Counted from the first letter of the stretch, positions 9,159-19,441 are shown. The stretch: DNA of 64,000 bases from an uncultured Corynebacterium sp. (GCF_946223165.1 NZ_CAMIBP010000004.1:62001-126000), one strand, 5' to 3'. Made by a program: numbers and translations. The notes: generated by a model not told the origin, from the letters alone.

Positions 9159-10226
9159 CTAACCCAGGTACTTCTCGGCGAAGGCGTCCTTGGCGTCCGA
9201 GGACTTGGAAGAGATGTCCCCCCAGTCGTCGGAGAGCTGGGCGATGTCCGCCAGGGCCGGGCCGTTCTTCGGGGCGATGGACTCGTTGCCCGGAATCATG
9301 TTCTTGGAGGCGGAAATCTCCTGCGCCTCGTCGGAGAACATGAAGTCGACGAAGGCCTTGGCGGCGGCCTCATTGTCCGTGGACTTCATGATCATGACCG
9401 GGCGCGGGGTGACGGTGGTCCCGGAGGTCGGGATGGTGACCTCGAGGGATTCACCCTTGGCCTGTGCGGAATAGGCGGAGTAGTCCACGCCGCCTAAGAT
9501 GACGCCGCGGGAACCGGCCGTGACCTGGTCGAGGGCCGGGCCGTTGGCGCCTTGGACGATCATGCCGTTGGCGAAGAGCTTGTCGAAGTACTCCCAGGTC
9601 TTGTCCTCGCCCCACTCGGAGATCATGGCAGTGATGAGGTCCGCGGCGGTGCCGGACTCACGCGGATCGGGCATGATGATCTGATCCTTGTACTTTTCGT
9701 CCGTGAGGTCCTCCCAGTCCTGCGGGACGGAGTCAAGGACGGAGGTGTTGGTGACCAGAGCCAAGGCGGAGCCGTCGCGGCCCACGAAGGTGCCGGTGGG
9801 GGATACCCACTTCGGGTTGACCTTGTCGGCCCCCTCCGGGGTGTACTCGAGCAGCGCGCCAGTTTTGTCCTGCTTGGCGGCGGACGACCACGATGCGAGG
9901 TAGACGACGTCGGCTTGCGGATTGGCCTCCTCCGCCTTGATCTTGGCGGTGATCTCGCCGGTGGTGCCGGCGAAGACGTTGACCTTGACGTCGGTCTTGG
10001 CCTCGAAGGCCTCAACGAGGGCGTCGGTGAGGCCCTGTGGGTTGGCGGAGTAATAGTCGAGGGTGCCGCTCAGACCTTCCGGGGCTTTCCACTCCTCGGC
10101 GCTGGCGGTGGCGGAGCCGGACGCGGCCGCCGTGGACTCGGCGGACCCGGAGGACTCGATAGAGCCGCAGGCGGCCAGGGCGAGGGCAGAGAGGGAGGCG
10201 ATGGCGAGGGAAATCTTTTTGTACAT
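9159..10226 (-). CDS. ABC transporter substrate-binding lipoprotein
   Basis: Extracellular solute-binding protein of 355 residues, anchored as a lipoprotein. The signal peptide starts MYKKIS and ends at the lipobox LALAAC (Cys20). A Ser/Ala-rich tether of about 25 residues leads to the binding domain. The fold belongs to the family-1/FbpA-PhnS-like group (segments LSGTLDYYSANPQGLTDALVEAF and MPDPRESGTAADLI are typical). The adjacent tyrosine pair that binds iron in FbpA is not obvious; the nearest is YSAY. This weakens an iron role. AGGAG lies nine bases before the ATG. It is the second gene of the operon, 12 bases after the ATPase gene. Confidence 0.87.
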   Translation of the reverse strand: MYKKISLAIASLSALALAACGSIESSGSAESTAAASGSATASAEEWKAPEGLSGTLDYYSANPQGLTDALVEAFEAKTDVKVNVFAGTTGEITAKIKAEEANPQADVVYLASWSSAAKQDKTGALLEYTPEGADKVNPKWVSPTGTFVGRDGSALALVTNTSVLDSVPQDWEDLTDEKYKDQIIMPDPRESGTAADLITAMISEWGEDKTWEYFDKLFANGMIVQGANGPALDQVTAGSRGVILGGVDYSAYSAQAKGESLEVTIPTSGTTVTPRPVMIMKSTDNEAAAKAFVDFMFSDEAQEISASKNMIPGNESIAPKNGPALADIAQLSDDWGDISSKSSDAKDAFAEKYLG

Positions 10227-10238
10227 GAGATAGTGCTC

Positions 10239-11216
<978 letters not shown>

Positions 11217-11332
11217 GGACCACTCCTTAGCTGAACCTGTGAAAAAGGGGAACTCCAGCAAAGTAGGAGACGTGAGTGAAGAAACGGTGACAGCAAGAAA
11301 ACTGTGCGATGAGGATTGCGCGAATTGAAAGT

Positions 11333-11338
11333 TAAGAT
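11333..11338 (+). promoter_or_regulatory. -10 box of the EamA gene (leaderless)
   Basis: TAAGAT fits the corynebacterial TANNNT -10 pattern and ends seven bases before the GTG at 11346, so the transcript would start at the start codon. No convincing -35 was seen. Confidence 0.55.
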
Positions 11339-11345
11339 ATGAACC

Positions 11346-12197
11346 GTGGGTAGACAACGCTGGGCCGCGCCGGCCGTCATGGTCGCCTCGGGCCTGTCGC
11401 TCTACGCTGGTGCGGCCGTTGCGGTGGGCCTCTTTGCACACTTTTCGCCGGTCGTTGCGGCGTGGTTCCGCGTCGCCGCGGCGGGGGTGATCCTGGCCGC
11501 GCTGTACCGGCCCGCACCGCGCAGCTTCCTGGGGCGCGCCGGTCTGAATGCCGCGGTCTATGGGGTGACGACGATGGTGATGAACATGGTCTTCTACGAG
11601 GCCATCGCGCACGTGGCCATGGGCACGGCGGTCGCGCTCGAATTCCTCGGGCCGGTGGCGGTCGCGGCGTGGGGCTCCCGCTCGCGCCGCGACTGGGCTG
11701 CACTGTGCCTAGCGCTGGCGGGCGTCTTGGTCATCTCCGGAGTGGTGTGGTCCACGAACTGGCAGGGTATCGCCTGGTCCCTGGCCTCGGGCGCGCTATG
11801 GGCCGCGTACATCGTGGCGGGTTCCCGCATTGCCGCCGATGCCGCCGTCTCTCGCGCCGCTATGCCCGTCGGCTTCCTCTACGCCGGGCTGGCGGGCTTG
11901 CCGCTCGTCGCCTGGCTCTGGCCCACGGGCTCTGGCGCGCCGGGCCTACCAAGAGTGGAAATCCTCGGGCTCGCATTCGGGCTGGGCATGCTCTCAGCCG
12001 CCATTCCCTATTCGCTGGATCAGGTGGTCCTGCGGATGGCGGGCGCCAGTTACTTCGCGCTGCTCCAGGCCATTTTGCCGATGGTGGCCGCGGTGGTCGG
12101 CGCGGTGGCGTTGGGGCAGTGGCTTAGCGGGGCGGAGGTGGTGGGCATCGTGCTCATCGTCGCCGCCATCGTGCTGCGTTCGCTTCGAACGGACTAG
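11346..12197 (+). CDS. EamA/RhtA-like DMT exporter
   Basis: Integral membrane protein of 283 residues with about ten hydrophobic helices arranged as two EamA repeats (drug/metabolite transporter superfamily). It resembles the RhtA threonine/homoserine exporter group: the second repeat has the conserved SAAIPYSLDQVVLRM segment. It probably exports an amino acid or related metabolite; the exact substrate cannot be read from sequence. The GTG start is supported by a -10 box placed for a leaderless message. Downstream, only 17 bases separate it from dinB, which has its own promoter. Confidence 0.8.
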   Translation: MGRQRWAAPAVMVASGLSLYAGAAVAVGLFAHFSPVVAAWFRVAAAGVILAALYRPAPRSFLGRAGLNAAVYGVTTMVMNMVFYEAIAHVAMGTAVALEFLGPVAVAAWGSRSRRDWAALCLALAGVLVISGVVWSTNWQGIAWSLASGALWAAYIVAGSRIAADAAVSRAAMPVGFLYAGLAGLPLVAWLWPTGSGAPGLPRVEILGLAFGLGMLSAAIPYSLDQVVLRMAGASYFALLQAILPMVAAVVGAVALGQWLSGAEVVGIVLIVAAIVLRSLRTD

Positions 12198-12201
12198 CGA
12201 T

Positions 12202-12207
12202 TAAAAT
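12202..12207 (+). promoter_or_regulatory. -10 box of dinB (leaderless)
   Basis: TAAAAT ends seven bases before the dinB ATG, in the 17-base gap after the EamA gene. A transcript from here would begin at or one base before the start codon. No LexA (SOS) box is visible in this gap. Confidence 0.55.
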
Positions 12208-12214
12208 AAGGCGA

Positions 12215-13600
12215 ATGCAGCGCTGGGTCTTACACATCGACATGGACGCGTTCTTCGCGTCCGTCGAGCAGCTCACCCGGCCGACGCTGCGGGGCCGCCC
12301 CGTGCTCGTCGGCGGGCTGGGCGGTCGTGGCGTCGTGGCCGGTGCCTCTTACGAGGCCCGCGCTTTCGGCGCCCATTCGGCCATGCCCATGTATCGGGCC
12401 CAGCAGCTCATCGGCCCCCGCGGCGTCGTGGTGCGGCCCCGCTTCAGCGTGTACAAGATGGCTTCGCGGCGCGTCTTCGAGGTGTTGGCCTCGCGCGTCG
12501 ACGTCATCGAGCAGCTCTCCATCGACGAGGGCTTCATGGAGCCGCCCGACCTCGTCGGCGCCGGGCCAGAGGAAGTTCTGGCTTGGGCCACCGAGACGCG
12601 CGAGCTCATCCGCCGCGAGACGGGCCTGCCCAGCTCCATTGGGGCGGGCTCGGGCAAGCAATTCGCCAAGATCGGCTCGGGCGAGGCAAAGCCGGACGGG
12701 ACGTTTGTCATTCCCGCCGCCGAGGAGCTGGACATGCTGCACCCGCTCGGCGTCGGCAAGCTGTGGGGCGTGGGACCGGTCACCGCCGCCAAGCTCAAGT
12801 CCATCGGTGTGGAGACCATCGGCGATCTGGCAGCCATGAGCCAGAAAGAGGTGGAGATCTCCATCGGCTCGACGGTGGGGCTGTCTCTGTGGCAGATGGC
12901 GCGCGGCATCGACGAGCGCCCGGTGGCACCGCGCGCGGTAGCCAAGCAAATCTCGCAGGAGCACACCTATCCGCAGGATCTCGTCACCGTGGATGAGGTG
13001 GATGCTGCCATCGAGCGGGCGGCGAGCGGGGCGCACGCGCGCTTGCTCAAGGACGGTCGCGGTGCGCGGACAGTGACGGTAAAGCTGCGCATGGCAGATT
13101 TTCATATCGAATCCCGCTCGGCCACGCTGGCGTACGCCACGGACGATCCGGAGACCCTCAAGGCTACGGCCTACAAGCTGGCCCGCTACCCGGATGAGCT
13201 GGGCCCTATCCGCCTGGTGGGGGTGAGCTACTCGGGTCTCGAAGTCGCCCGCCAGGACGTCCTCTTTCCGGAGCTGGATCAGGTCAAGGTGCGGCACGTC
13301 CCGGACTATGATTACGAGCCCGGGGTGAGCGACGGCATCGTCGAGCCCCGCGTCGAGGTCCACGTGGAGGACGCAGTCGCGGAGACGTGGGTACCCACCC
13401 AGGACGTCGAGCACGAGGAGTTCGGCCACGGCTGGGTGCAGGGCACCGGGCATGGCGTGGTGAGCGTGCGCTTCGAGACGCGGGAGACGGGGCCGGGTGC
13501 GACGAAGTCCTTCGCCGTCGACGATCCCGCGCTGCGCCCCGGTGACCCGTTGGCCAGCCTCGCGTGGGACGACTGGCTGGCCGCGCGCGAGGAGGACTAG
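12215..13600 (+). CDS. dinB: DNA polymerase IV (Y family)
   Basis: Error-prone translesion polymerase of 461 residues. Palm catalytic residues are visible: Asp9 and Asp11 in HIDMDAFFASVE and Asp104-Glu105 in LSIDEGF. A helix-hairpin-helix segment (WGVGPVTAAKLKSIGVETIGDLA) and the little-finger domain follow. The C-terminal 110 residues or so, after VLFPELDQ, are an extension beyond the usual 350-residue polymerase core, acidic and corynebacterial/mycobacterial in style, without a clear beta-clamp motif that I can point to. Its last four bases overlap the convergent asparaginase gene. Confidence 0.93.
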   Translation: MQRWVLHIDMDAFFASVEQLTRPTLRGRPVLVGGLGGRGVVAGASYEARAFGAHSAMPMYRAQQLIGPRGVVVRPRFSVYKMASRRVFEVLASRVDVIEQLSIDEGFMEPPDLVGAGPEEVLAWATETRELIRRETGLPSSIGAGSGKQFAKIGSGEAKPDGTFVIPAAEELDMLHPLGVGKLWGVGPVTAAKLKSIGVETIGDLAAMSQKEVEISIGSTVGLSLWQMARGIDERPVAPRAVAKQISQEHTYPQDLVTVDEVDAAIERAASGAHARLLKDGRGARTVTVKLRMADFHIESRSATLAYATDDPETLKATAYKLARYPDELGPIRLVGVSYSGLEVARQDVLFPELDQVKVRHVPDYDYEPGVSDGIVEPRVEVHVEDAVAETWVPTQDVEHEEFGHGWVQGTGHGVVSVRFETRETGPGATKSFAVDDPALRPGDPLASLAWDDWLAAREED

Positions 13601-14475
13601 AAGAACTCGTGGAGGTCGATGCCTGTGGCCAGCGATGCCGCGAGTACGATGCGGGCCTGGCCCGCGTGCAGGACGCCCGCGCCGACGACGCCGGCCGCTT
13701 CGAGGGTCTTTCCGCCGCCCGGGCCGCCATAAATCATGTTCACCGGGCCGTTGGGGACGCGCGTGGTGAGCAGGACGGGGGTTCCGCCTTGAACGGCGTC
13801 GATAATGCCTTCGGCCATCTCGGGGCTGACGTTGCCCGCGCCCATACCCTTGACGACGATGCCCTGGAAACCGGCGCGCACGGCGCCGTCGATGGCACAG
13901 CGCGGCGCGCCCGGGTAGGCCACACAGATGGTGACCTTCTGATCCGCGAGCTTGACGCGGGGCAGCGGAACGACCTCGGGGAAGTCGGCCTCGGCGGCGC
14001 TAAAGGCCTGCAGTGCCGTGGTGTGCTCCTTACGGGCGCCCCACGCAGGGGTGGTGATACCGCCGAATTGGAGGAGGACACCGACGCCCTTCGCCTTAAG
14101 CGCAGCGCGCAGGTTGTCCGGCCCGTCCGGCTCGGGATCGTCGAAGGGGCGCTGTGCACCGGTGAGCACCACGGGGGTGAGAGACTGATGGAACAGGGAC
14201 AACGCCATGGCGGTCTCCTCGAGGGAGTCGGTGCCGTGGGTGATGATGATGCGGTCAACGTCCGGTTCGTTGCTCAGCTCCTCGACGAGTTCGATGAGCT
14301 CGTCGAGGTCCTCGAGGCGAATGGCCGTGGAGTCGAGCCGGCGGAAGTCAATGGCGCGGACCGGCTCATCGAGGAGGGCAGCGAGATCGGCCGCGGTCTT
14401 GGTGGGAACGAGGGCACCCAACTCGTCATGGGTGCAGGCGATAGTGCCGCCGGTGGCGATGAGAACTGTTGACAT
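13597..14475 (-). CDS. L-asparaginase
   Basis: Hydrolyses asparagine to aspartate and ammonia. Both catalytic triads of type I/II asparaginases are present: Thr11 in ATGGTIA and Thr82-Asp83 in HGTDSLEET. A Lys follows in the SLTPVVLTGAQRP to KGMGAGNV core. Length is 292 residues, slightly short for the family. No signal peptide, so a cytoplasmic enzyme. The ATG at 14475 is chosen because TAATAT stands seven bases before it. It converges on dinB with a four-base overlap. Confidence 0.92.
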   Translation of the reverse strand: MSTVLIATGGTIACTHDELGALVPTKTAADLAALLDEPVRAIDFRRLDSTAIRLEDLDELIELVEELSNEPDVDRIIITHGTDSLEETAMALSLFHQSLTPVVLTGAQRPFDDPEPDGPDNLRAALKAKGVGVLLQFGGITTPAWGARKEHTTALQAFSAAEADFPEVVPLPRVKLADQKVTICVAYPGAPRCAIDGAVRAGFQGIVVKGMGAGNVSPEMAEGIIDAVQGGTPVLLTTRVPNGPVNMIYGGPGGGKTLEAAGVVGAGVLHAGQARIVLAASLATGIDLHEFF

Positions 14476-14482
14476 GGCCACC

Positions 14483-14488
14483 ATATTA
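14483..14488 (-). promoter_or_regulatory. -10 box of the asparaginase gene (leaderless)
   Basis: On the minus strand TAATAT ends seven bases before the ATG at 14475. It is close to the ideal TATAAT and implies a leaderless transcript. Confidence 0.6.
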
Positions 14489-14644
14489 ACGCACGCGTGA
14501 GGTCTCAACAGTCACGATGCAAATAGCTATACGCGCCGGAGTCGTGTCCGGAATATGGGCAGCCTGCGGGTAGTGTGTGGGTAGACATCCGGGGATATCC
14601 CTGTGCGCCACGCATGCCGCGCCACACTAATCGAAGGAGAAATC

Positions 14645-15256
14645 GTGAAGTTGAACAAGCTGGGTGCCGCCCTCATGGCCGTGTCCGCTGCCGCCGCCCT
14701 TGCCGCCTGTTCGTCGGATTCCGACTCGGGCAGCTCGGCGGACTCCACCGGCGCCTCGTCCGCGGCCGGCTCTGGTGCTTCTACTGCGGTTGCCTCGTCC
14801 GATACAGCTACGGCGCCGACTCTGCCGTCCGCGGCGGATCTCAACGCCGTGCTGGAGAAGGCCACCGATCCGACGGCACCGATTGAGGAGAAGACCGCCA
14901 CCGTCCAGGGCGGTGAGACCGTTCCGGAGCTCTTCGACGTCATGGCGGCGTCGAAGTCCGAGTCTGGCGCTACCTTCCAGGTTGTCGACCCGGTGCTGCC
15001 GGGTTACACGCCTGACTCCGTGCTCGCTACCGTGATGTTCTCCGTGCCGGAGCAGCCGGAGCAGACTGCGGACAACGTCGAGTTTGTCTACGAGGATGGC
15101 CAGTGGAAGCTCGCTCAGTCGTGGGCATGCATCCTCATCACCAACACCGTGGCGCCGGAGCAGGTGCCGGAGATGTGCGCCGCGCAGGCCACCCCGGCGG
15201 GCGGTGCCGCTGCACCGGCTGGCGATACCGCCGCTGAAGCCCCGGCCGCGCACTAG
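14645..15256 (+). CDS. Mtb12-like lipoprotein
   Basis: Exported lipoprotein of 203 residues. The GTG at 14645 follows GAAGGAGA; the lipobox LAAC places the lipidated Cys at residue 22. A 40-residue Ser/Ala/Gly tether leads to a domain of about 110 residues (LNAVLEKATDPTAPIEEK, VQGGE, TFQVVDP, FVYEDGQWKLAQSWAC). This matches the pattern of the mycobacterial low-molecular-weight antigen Mtb12. Two Cys (in SWACIL and PEMCAA) could form a disulphide. The tail is Ala/Pro-rich. Function of the family is unknown. TAGTGT at 14571-14576 is a possible -10 box. It converges on another lipoprotein gene. Confidence 0.75.
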   Translation: MKLNKLGAALMAVSAAAALAACSSDSDSGSSADSTGASSAAGSGASTAVASSDTATAPTLPSAADLNAVLEKATDPTAPIEEKTATVQGGETVPELFDVMAASKSESGATFQVVDPVLPGYTPDSVLATVMFSVPEQPEQTADNVEFVYEDGQWKLAQSWACILITNTVAPEQVPEMCAAQATPAGGAAAPAGDTAAEAPAAH

Positions 15257-15292
15257 CCTGTCGCGCGCGGCCGCGGGCGACAAGCCCGCGCG

Positions 15293-16279
15293 CTAGCTCG
15301 GGCTGAAGCGCAGCCCCGTTTCCGTCGTCTGCACCACGCGGACGGCGGAATCTTTTTGCCCGTAGACCACGACCGTGTCAATGTCGACTGAGCCCGCCGT
15401 GGGCAGCGGGCGCCCCAGGTCGACGGTGAGCGAGCCATTCGTCGTTGACGTCGCGGACTGCACGTCCAGCGTCTCGCCCGCGGCGGCATCGGAGGCTGTC
15501 GCAGCCGTGGCAGCAGCGGCCGTGGCGCCTGCGGCGCCCGCCTGATCCAGCGACAGCGCTCCCAGGGAGGGCCGCTGCTGCACGTCCACGTCGAGTTCGA
15601 CCGTGTCGCCGTCGATCTTCGTCACCGTGTACGTCGCCGTCTGCAACAGCGTGTCGTCACCGGTGACGCGCGAGTCCACCGTCCAGCTCGCCCCGTGGCC
15701 CACGGCGTCGGTGGGGAAGACCACCGGCAGGGACACCAGGTGCAGGATCGCCTGCTCCACGGCGGCGCGGGCCTCGTCGGTGGCGCCCTGCGGGGCGGCG
15801 AGGCGCAGGGACGACACCTGCCCGGAATCGTCCGCGCGCCAGCCGAATTGGAACCCCTCGCCCGAGGAGATGTCGGTACCCGAGGAGTATTGGGGCACGC
15901 CGGCGGTGAAGAAGGCGTTGCGGGTGGCCTCGACTTGGCCCTCCGTCGCGGCGGAGGCCACGGAAACCTCCGCGCTCAGCGGCAGCGTCGTGGTGGTTTC
16001 GTCCATGGTGGAGGACCGGAAACCATCGACAGCCTCGGCCTTGACGACGTCCTGGGCGAAGCCCTCCGTCACGGCCACCGTGACCTCTTGGGACTGTCCG
16101 ATGTCGGAGTACGCGAGCACGCGCTTGTCCCCGTCGCCGGCGCTGACGAGGGTGACGCGCGGGGCATCGACGTCCAGCCCGACCGCCTGCTCGACCGCTG
16201 GTCCCGGGGTCTCGTGCTCGCAGGCGGACAGGGCGAGCGCGCACGCGAGGGCGGCGCCTAAGGCAACAACACGATTCAC
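15293..16279 (-). CDS. lipoprotein of unknown function
   Basis: Exported lipoprotein of 328 residues. With the GTG at 16279 the signal peptide VNRVVALGAALACALALSAC ends in the lipobox LSAC (Cys20). The body is a long secreted domain, rich in Thr, Val and Asp, with no motif I recognise. An Ala-rich low-complexity stretch (about residues 240-265) splits it near the end. I chose 16279 over an ATG at 16288 because TATTTT (16292-16287) stands seven bases before the GTG. Its promoter lies back to back with that of lspA, which encodes the peptidase that matures it. Confidence 0.65.
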   Translation of the reverse strand: MNRVVALGAALACALALSACEHETPGPAVEQAVGLDVDAPRVTLVSAGDGDKRVLAYSDIGQSQEVTVAVTEGFAQDVVKAEAVDGFRSSTMDETTTTLPLSAEVSVASAATEGQVEATRNAFFTAGVPQYSSGTDISSGEGFQFGWRADDSGQVSSLRLAAPQGATDEARAAVEQAILHLVSLPVVFPTDAVGHGASWTVDSRVTGDDTLLQTATYTVTKIDGDTVELDVDVQQRPSLGALSLDQAGAAGATAAAATAATASDAAAGETLDVQSATSTTNGSLTVDLGRPLPTAGSVDIDTVVVYGQKDSAVRVVQTTETGLRFSPS

Positions 16280-16286
16280 GCATTCC

Positions 16287-16292
16287 AAAATA
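16287..16292 (-). promoter_or_regulatory. -10 box of the lipoprotein gene (leaderless)
   Basis: TATTTT on the minus strand, seven bases before the GTG at 16279. It is 15 bases from the oppositely oriented lspA -10 box, so the two polymerases would compete for the same short region. Confidence 0.55.
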
Positions 16293-16307
16293 CCCGACCC
16301 CTATCTC

Positions 16308-16313
16308 TACAAT
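16308..16313 (+). promoter_or_regulatory. -10 box of lspA (leaderless), decides the start
   Basis: TACAAT ends seven bases before the GTG at 16321. The alternative ATG at 16312 lies inside the -10 box and would not be transcribed, so the GTG is the better start. Confidence 0.6.
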
Positions 16314-16320
16314 GGTTCGG

Positions 16321-16827
16321 GTGAGTCAGACAGCGAAAAGATACGTGGGCCTCATGGCGGCGATTGTCGTCGGCGTGGCGGTCCTGGACCAGGCCACGAA
16401 GCAGCTTATGCTTTCCCTCCTCACGGAGGGCGAGCCGCTCTACATCATCGGCCATTGGTTCCGCTTCTACCTGCTGTTTAATCCGGGCGCCGCGTTCTCC
16501 ATGGGTGGGGAGGGGTCGACCTGGCTGTTTACCACCATTCAGCTGCTGTTCGTCGTGGGCGCGGCGATTGCTGCCCCGCGGATTACGGATCGCGGCCAGG
16601 CCATTGGGCTGGCCATGATTGCCGGCGGCGCGCTGGGGAACCTGACCGACCGACTCTTCCGCGCCCCGGGTTTTTGGTTTGGGCACGTTGTTGACTTCAT
16701 CTCCGTGGGCGACTTCGCCGTGTTCAACATCGCTGACGCCTCGATCACCTGCGGCGTTTTAGTCTTTGTGGTGTTTATGTTCCTGGCCGATCGCCGCGAG
16801 GAGGGCGTCAGTGCGCGAGAGTCGTAG
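16321..16827 (+). CDS. lspA: lipoprotein signal peptidase (signal peptidase II)
   Basis: Membrane aspartyl protease that removes the signal peptide of diacylglyceryl-modified prolipoproteins. It has 168 residues and four membrane helices. The catalytic aspartates are visible in the family boxes: Asp110 in GNLTDRL and Asp139 in FNIADASI, preceded by VVDFI. The N-terminal box LDQATK is also present. It acts after Lgt, encoded at 50.8 kb, on the lipoproteins of this window. The rluD start overlaps its end by 17 bases, so the two are cotranscribed, as in many bacteria. Confidence 0.95.
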   Translation: MSQTAKRYVGLMAAIVVGVAVLDQATKQLMLSLLTEGEPLYIIGHWFRFYLLFNPGAAFSMGGEGSTWLFTTIQLLFVVGAAIAAPRITDRGQAIGLAMIAGGALGNLTDRLFRAPGFWFGHVVDFISVGDFAVFNIADASITCGVLVFVVFMFLADRREEGVSARES

Positions 16828-17734
16828 GCTACCCGTTCCCGAGGGGCTCGAGGGCATGCGTGCCGATGCTGCCCTGGCCAAGCTCCTGGGCATCTCCCGC
16901 GCCAAGGCGGCCACGCTCTGCGACGACGGTGATGTCGAGGTCGAAGGCCTCGCCGTGTCGAAGTCCGATCGCGTCGCGGCCGGCGGCTGGGTTGACGTCA
17001 TGATGCCCGCGCCGGAGGAGCCGCTCATTCCCAAGGAGGAATTGGTGGAGGGCATGGACGTCCTCTACTCAGACCAGGACATCATCTGCGTCCACAAGCC
17101 AGTGGGCGTGGCCGCGCATCCGACGTTGGGCTGGGAGGGGCCGACGGTCATCGGCGGCTTGCGCGCCGCTGGCTATCAGCTGGCCGATGCCGGCCCGACC
17201 GAGCGCAAGGGCATCGTGCACCGCCTCGACGTGGGCACCTCCGGCGTCATGGTCGTCGCCGCCTCCGAGCGCGCCTACTCGCAGCTTAAGCAGGCGTTTA
17301 AGGAGCGGACCATCGATAAGACCTACCACGCTGTGGTCCAGGGGCTGCCGGATCCGATTGAGGGCACCATCGATGCGCCCATCGGCAGGCACCCGTCCTC
17401 CGGCTGGAAGTTCGCGGTCGTCGACGACGGCAAGCATGCCGTGACGCACTACACACTGCTCGAGGCCTTCCGTGAGGCCTCCCTGTTAGAGGTGCATTTG
17501 GAGACCGGCCGCACCCACCAGATCCGCGTCCACATGTCCGCCACGGGGCATCCGTGCGTGGGCGACCCGATGTATGGCTGCGACCCCAACCTGGCCAAGC
17601 GCGTCGGGCTCATCCGCCAGTGGCTGCACGCGGTGTCCCTGGGATTCACCCATCCGGGCACAGGCAAGTACTTCGAGGTCACCGCGCCGTACCCGGAGGA
17701 TCTGCAGCACGCCCTCGAGGTGCTGCGCGGATGA
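16811..17734 (+). CDS. rluD: RluD-family 23S rRNA pseudouridine synthase
   Basis: Protein of 307 residues with an N-terminal S4 RNA-binding domain (about residues 15-75: [20 protein letters not shown]) and a RluA-type catalytic domain. The catalytic Asp140 lies in [13 protein letters not shown]; the [12 protein letters not shown] motif follows. By family it makes pseudouridines in the helix 69 region of 23S rRNA; RluD rather than RluC is an inference from the lspA linkage. The GTG at 16811 is preceded by GAGGAGG within lspA. The end overlaps the next gene by ATGA. Confidence 0.9.
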   Translation: MRESRRLPVPEGLEGMRADAALAKLLGISRAKAATLCDDGDVEVEGLAVSKSDRVAAGGWVDVMMPAPEEPLIPKEELVEGMDVLYSDQDIICVHKPVGVAAHPTLGWEGPTVIGGLRAAGYQLADAGPTERKGIVHRLDVGTSGVMVVAASERAYSQLKQAFKERTIDKTYHAVVQGLPDPIEGTIDAPIGRHPSSGWKFAVVDDGKHAVTHYTLLEAFREASLLEVHLETGRTHQIRVHMSATGHPCVGDPMYGCDPNLAKRVGLIRQWLHAVSLGFTHPGTGKYFEVTAPYPEDLQHALEVLRG

Positions 17735-18291
17735 CGAAATACGAGGTGCGGCGCTGGGGCGCGGGGCTCGTGGTGTTCCTCCTCGTGCTCCTAGGCTTTG
17801 GCGTCTTCGGCGATCGCAGCGTGACCGCGGTTCAGGGGGACCAGCTGGGACCCGAGAGCGAGGAGACCCGCGCGGACTACCTGGACCGAGCCGCGGCGTC
17901 GCTCGCCGAGGCTGACGATGCCGCCTACGCCATGGTCTCCTTCGCGTATCCGTTGCCGCCTGCCGAGGCCGCGGCGGCGGTCGACGGGGTCGCGCGCGTC
18001 GACGCGATGATCGTCGGCAGCGCCAGCGCTGTGCCGCTGCCCGAACCCACCGCGGGGCGCACCCGCGCCGACGTGTTTCTTGCGGAGTTTGAGCGCATCA
18101 ACGCGGGCCTGCTGCAGGGCAACGGGGGCGTGAGTGTGCCGGAGACCCTGACCGCGGTCGTGGTCCACGATTCCGGCGACGTGCTCCGCGATATCGCCGG
18201 GCGCCGCGGGGTGGCCGCGGTCGAGGTGGCGCCTGCCGATGCCGCCTGGGGCTCCTTCGGTATCCGGCCGTTGGCCGCCCTGGAGGCCTGA
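17731..18291 (+). CDS. single-pass membrane protein of unknown function
   Basis: Protein of 186 residues with one N-terminal membrane helix ([19 protein letters not shown], residues 9-27) and an extracytoplasmic domain rich in Ala, Asp and Val. No motif recognised. The start overlaps the rluD stop by four bases (ATGA), so translation is coupled to rluD and it is the third gene of the lspA operon. The coupling does not by itself reveal a role. Confidence 0.7.
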   Translation: MTKYEVRRWGAGLVVFLLVLLGFGVFGDRSVTAVQGDQLGPESEETRADYLDRAAASLAEADDAAYAMVSFAYPLPPAEAAAAVDGVARVDAMIVGSASAVPLPEPTAGRTRADVFLAEFERINAGLLQGNGGVSVPETLTAVVVHDSGDVLRDIAGRRGVAAVEVAPADAAWGSFGIRPLAALEA

Positions 18292-18304
18292 GTAGGGTGG
18301 CCGT

Positions 18305-18556
18305 ATGAAGAATTTCTCGACGTGGCCGGGAAACTACACGTTTGGTTACATCTGCGCCTGGGCGGCGCTGGTTGTCGGCGCGGGCTTGCTGCTGTCGACC
18401 GTGCTGCTGGGACGCCCCGCCCTCGATGCCGTCATGGGCGGGCTTGTGGCAGCCGGCGGCGCTGTGCTCGTCGTTGCGATGCCGGGCTGGGCTCTCGATG
18501 CCCAGGAGGAAGAGGCTGCCCGGCGGCGGGCGCGAGAGGCTCGGCGCGGGGAGTAG
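18305..18556 (+). CDS. small two-helix membrane protein
   Basis: Protein of 83 residues: two hydrophobic helices (about residues 15-35 and 42-62) followed by a charged tail, EEEAARRRAREARR. It lies 13 bases after the previous gene and is probably the last member of the lspA-rluD operon. Conserved-looking but unrecognised. It converges on rarD with three bases between stops. Confidence 0.65.
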   Translation: MKNFSTWPGNYTFGYICAWAALVVGAGLLLSTVLLGRPALDAVMGGLVAAGGAVLVVAMPGWALDAQEEEAARRRAREARRGE

Positions 18557-18559
18557 GTG

Positions 18560-19441
18560 CTAAAGCGCGTCCCGCCGGCGGCGCAGCTTGCGATTCTCGG
18601 CGCCAAGGCGGATGAGATCGCCGAAATAGATGAAGGCCGAGACACCGATGATGGCAAAGCCAATCCAGCGGTGCACGGAGAAGTGCTCGTTGTTGACGAA
18701 GACCGCGTAGAGCATCTGCATGCACGGGGTCATGTATTGCAGCATGCCGATGGTGGACAGCGGCAGCGCCTTGGCGCCCTGGGCGAAGCAGAGCAGCGGC
18801 AGCGCGGTGACGAGGCCGGAGGCGATGAGCAACCCGATATGCGCCGGGCCCTCCGTGGTAAACGTGCCCTGCCCGGTGGCCCCCAGGTAGCCCAGATACG
18901 CCAGCGCGACAGGCAGCATGACGAGGGTCTCCGCGGCCACGGAGACGGTGGAGGAGACCTTTACCTGTTTCTTGGTGAGGCCGTAGATGCCGAATGATAG
19001 GGCAAGCAGGAGTGAGATGTACGGTGCCTGGCCGGTGAAGAACGTGAGATAGAGGACGGCGACGACGGCAATGAGGACCGCGATGCCCTGCCAGCGGCGC
19101 AGCTGCTCCTTGAGGAAGAAGACGCCGAGCGCCACGGACACGAGCGGATTGATGAAGTAGCCCAGGGCGGCATCGGCAACATGCCCCGTGTTGACGGCGA
19201 CGACGTAGGTGCCCCAGTTGACGGTGATGAACACCCCGGCGGCGGCCAGCCAGCCCCAGGTGCGCTTGTCGATGCCCACCAGCTCGCGCCACGTGCCCGA
19301 CGCGCCGAGATAGGCCGTGACGAGGACGGCCGTCCACACAATGCGGTGGGCGAGGATCTCCAGCGGGGACGCGGGAAGAAGGAGCGGGAAGAAGGCGGGG
19401 AAGAAGCCCCACATGAGATAGGCAGCGACGGTATACAACAT
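18560..19441 (-). CDS. rarD: RarD-type EamA permease
   Basis: Integral membrane protein of 293 residues with about ten helices. The segments YLMWGFFPAFFPLL, EILAHRIVWT and FINPLVSVALGVFFL are characteristic of the RarD branch of the DMT superfamily (chloramphenicol-sensitivity protein). Transport substrate unknown. The ATG at 19441 gives the normal RarD N-terminus. The frame stays open far upstream, but that part lies antisense to dnaE and lacks coding character. Confidence 0.88.
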   Translation of the reverse strand: MLYTVAAYLMWGFFPAFFPLLLPASPLEILAHRIVWTAVLVTAYLGASGTWRELVGIDKRTWGWLAAAGVFITVNWGTYVVAVNTGHVADAALGYFINPLVSVALGVFFLKEQLRRWQGIAVLIAVVAVLYLTFFTGQAPYISLLLALSFGIYGLTKKQVKVSSTVSVAAETLVMLPVALAYLGYLGATGQGTFTTEGPAHIGLLIASGLVTALPLLCFAQGAKALPLSTIGMLQYMTPCMQMLYAVFVNNEHFSVHRWIGFAIIGVSAFIYFGDLIRLGAENRKLRRRRDAL

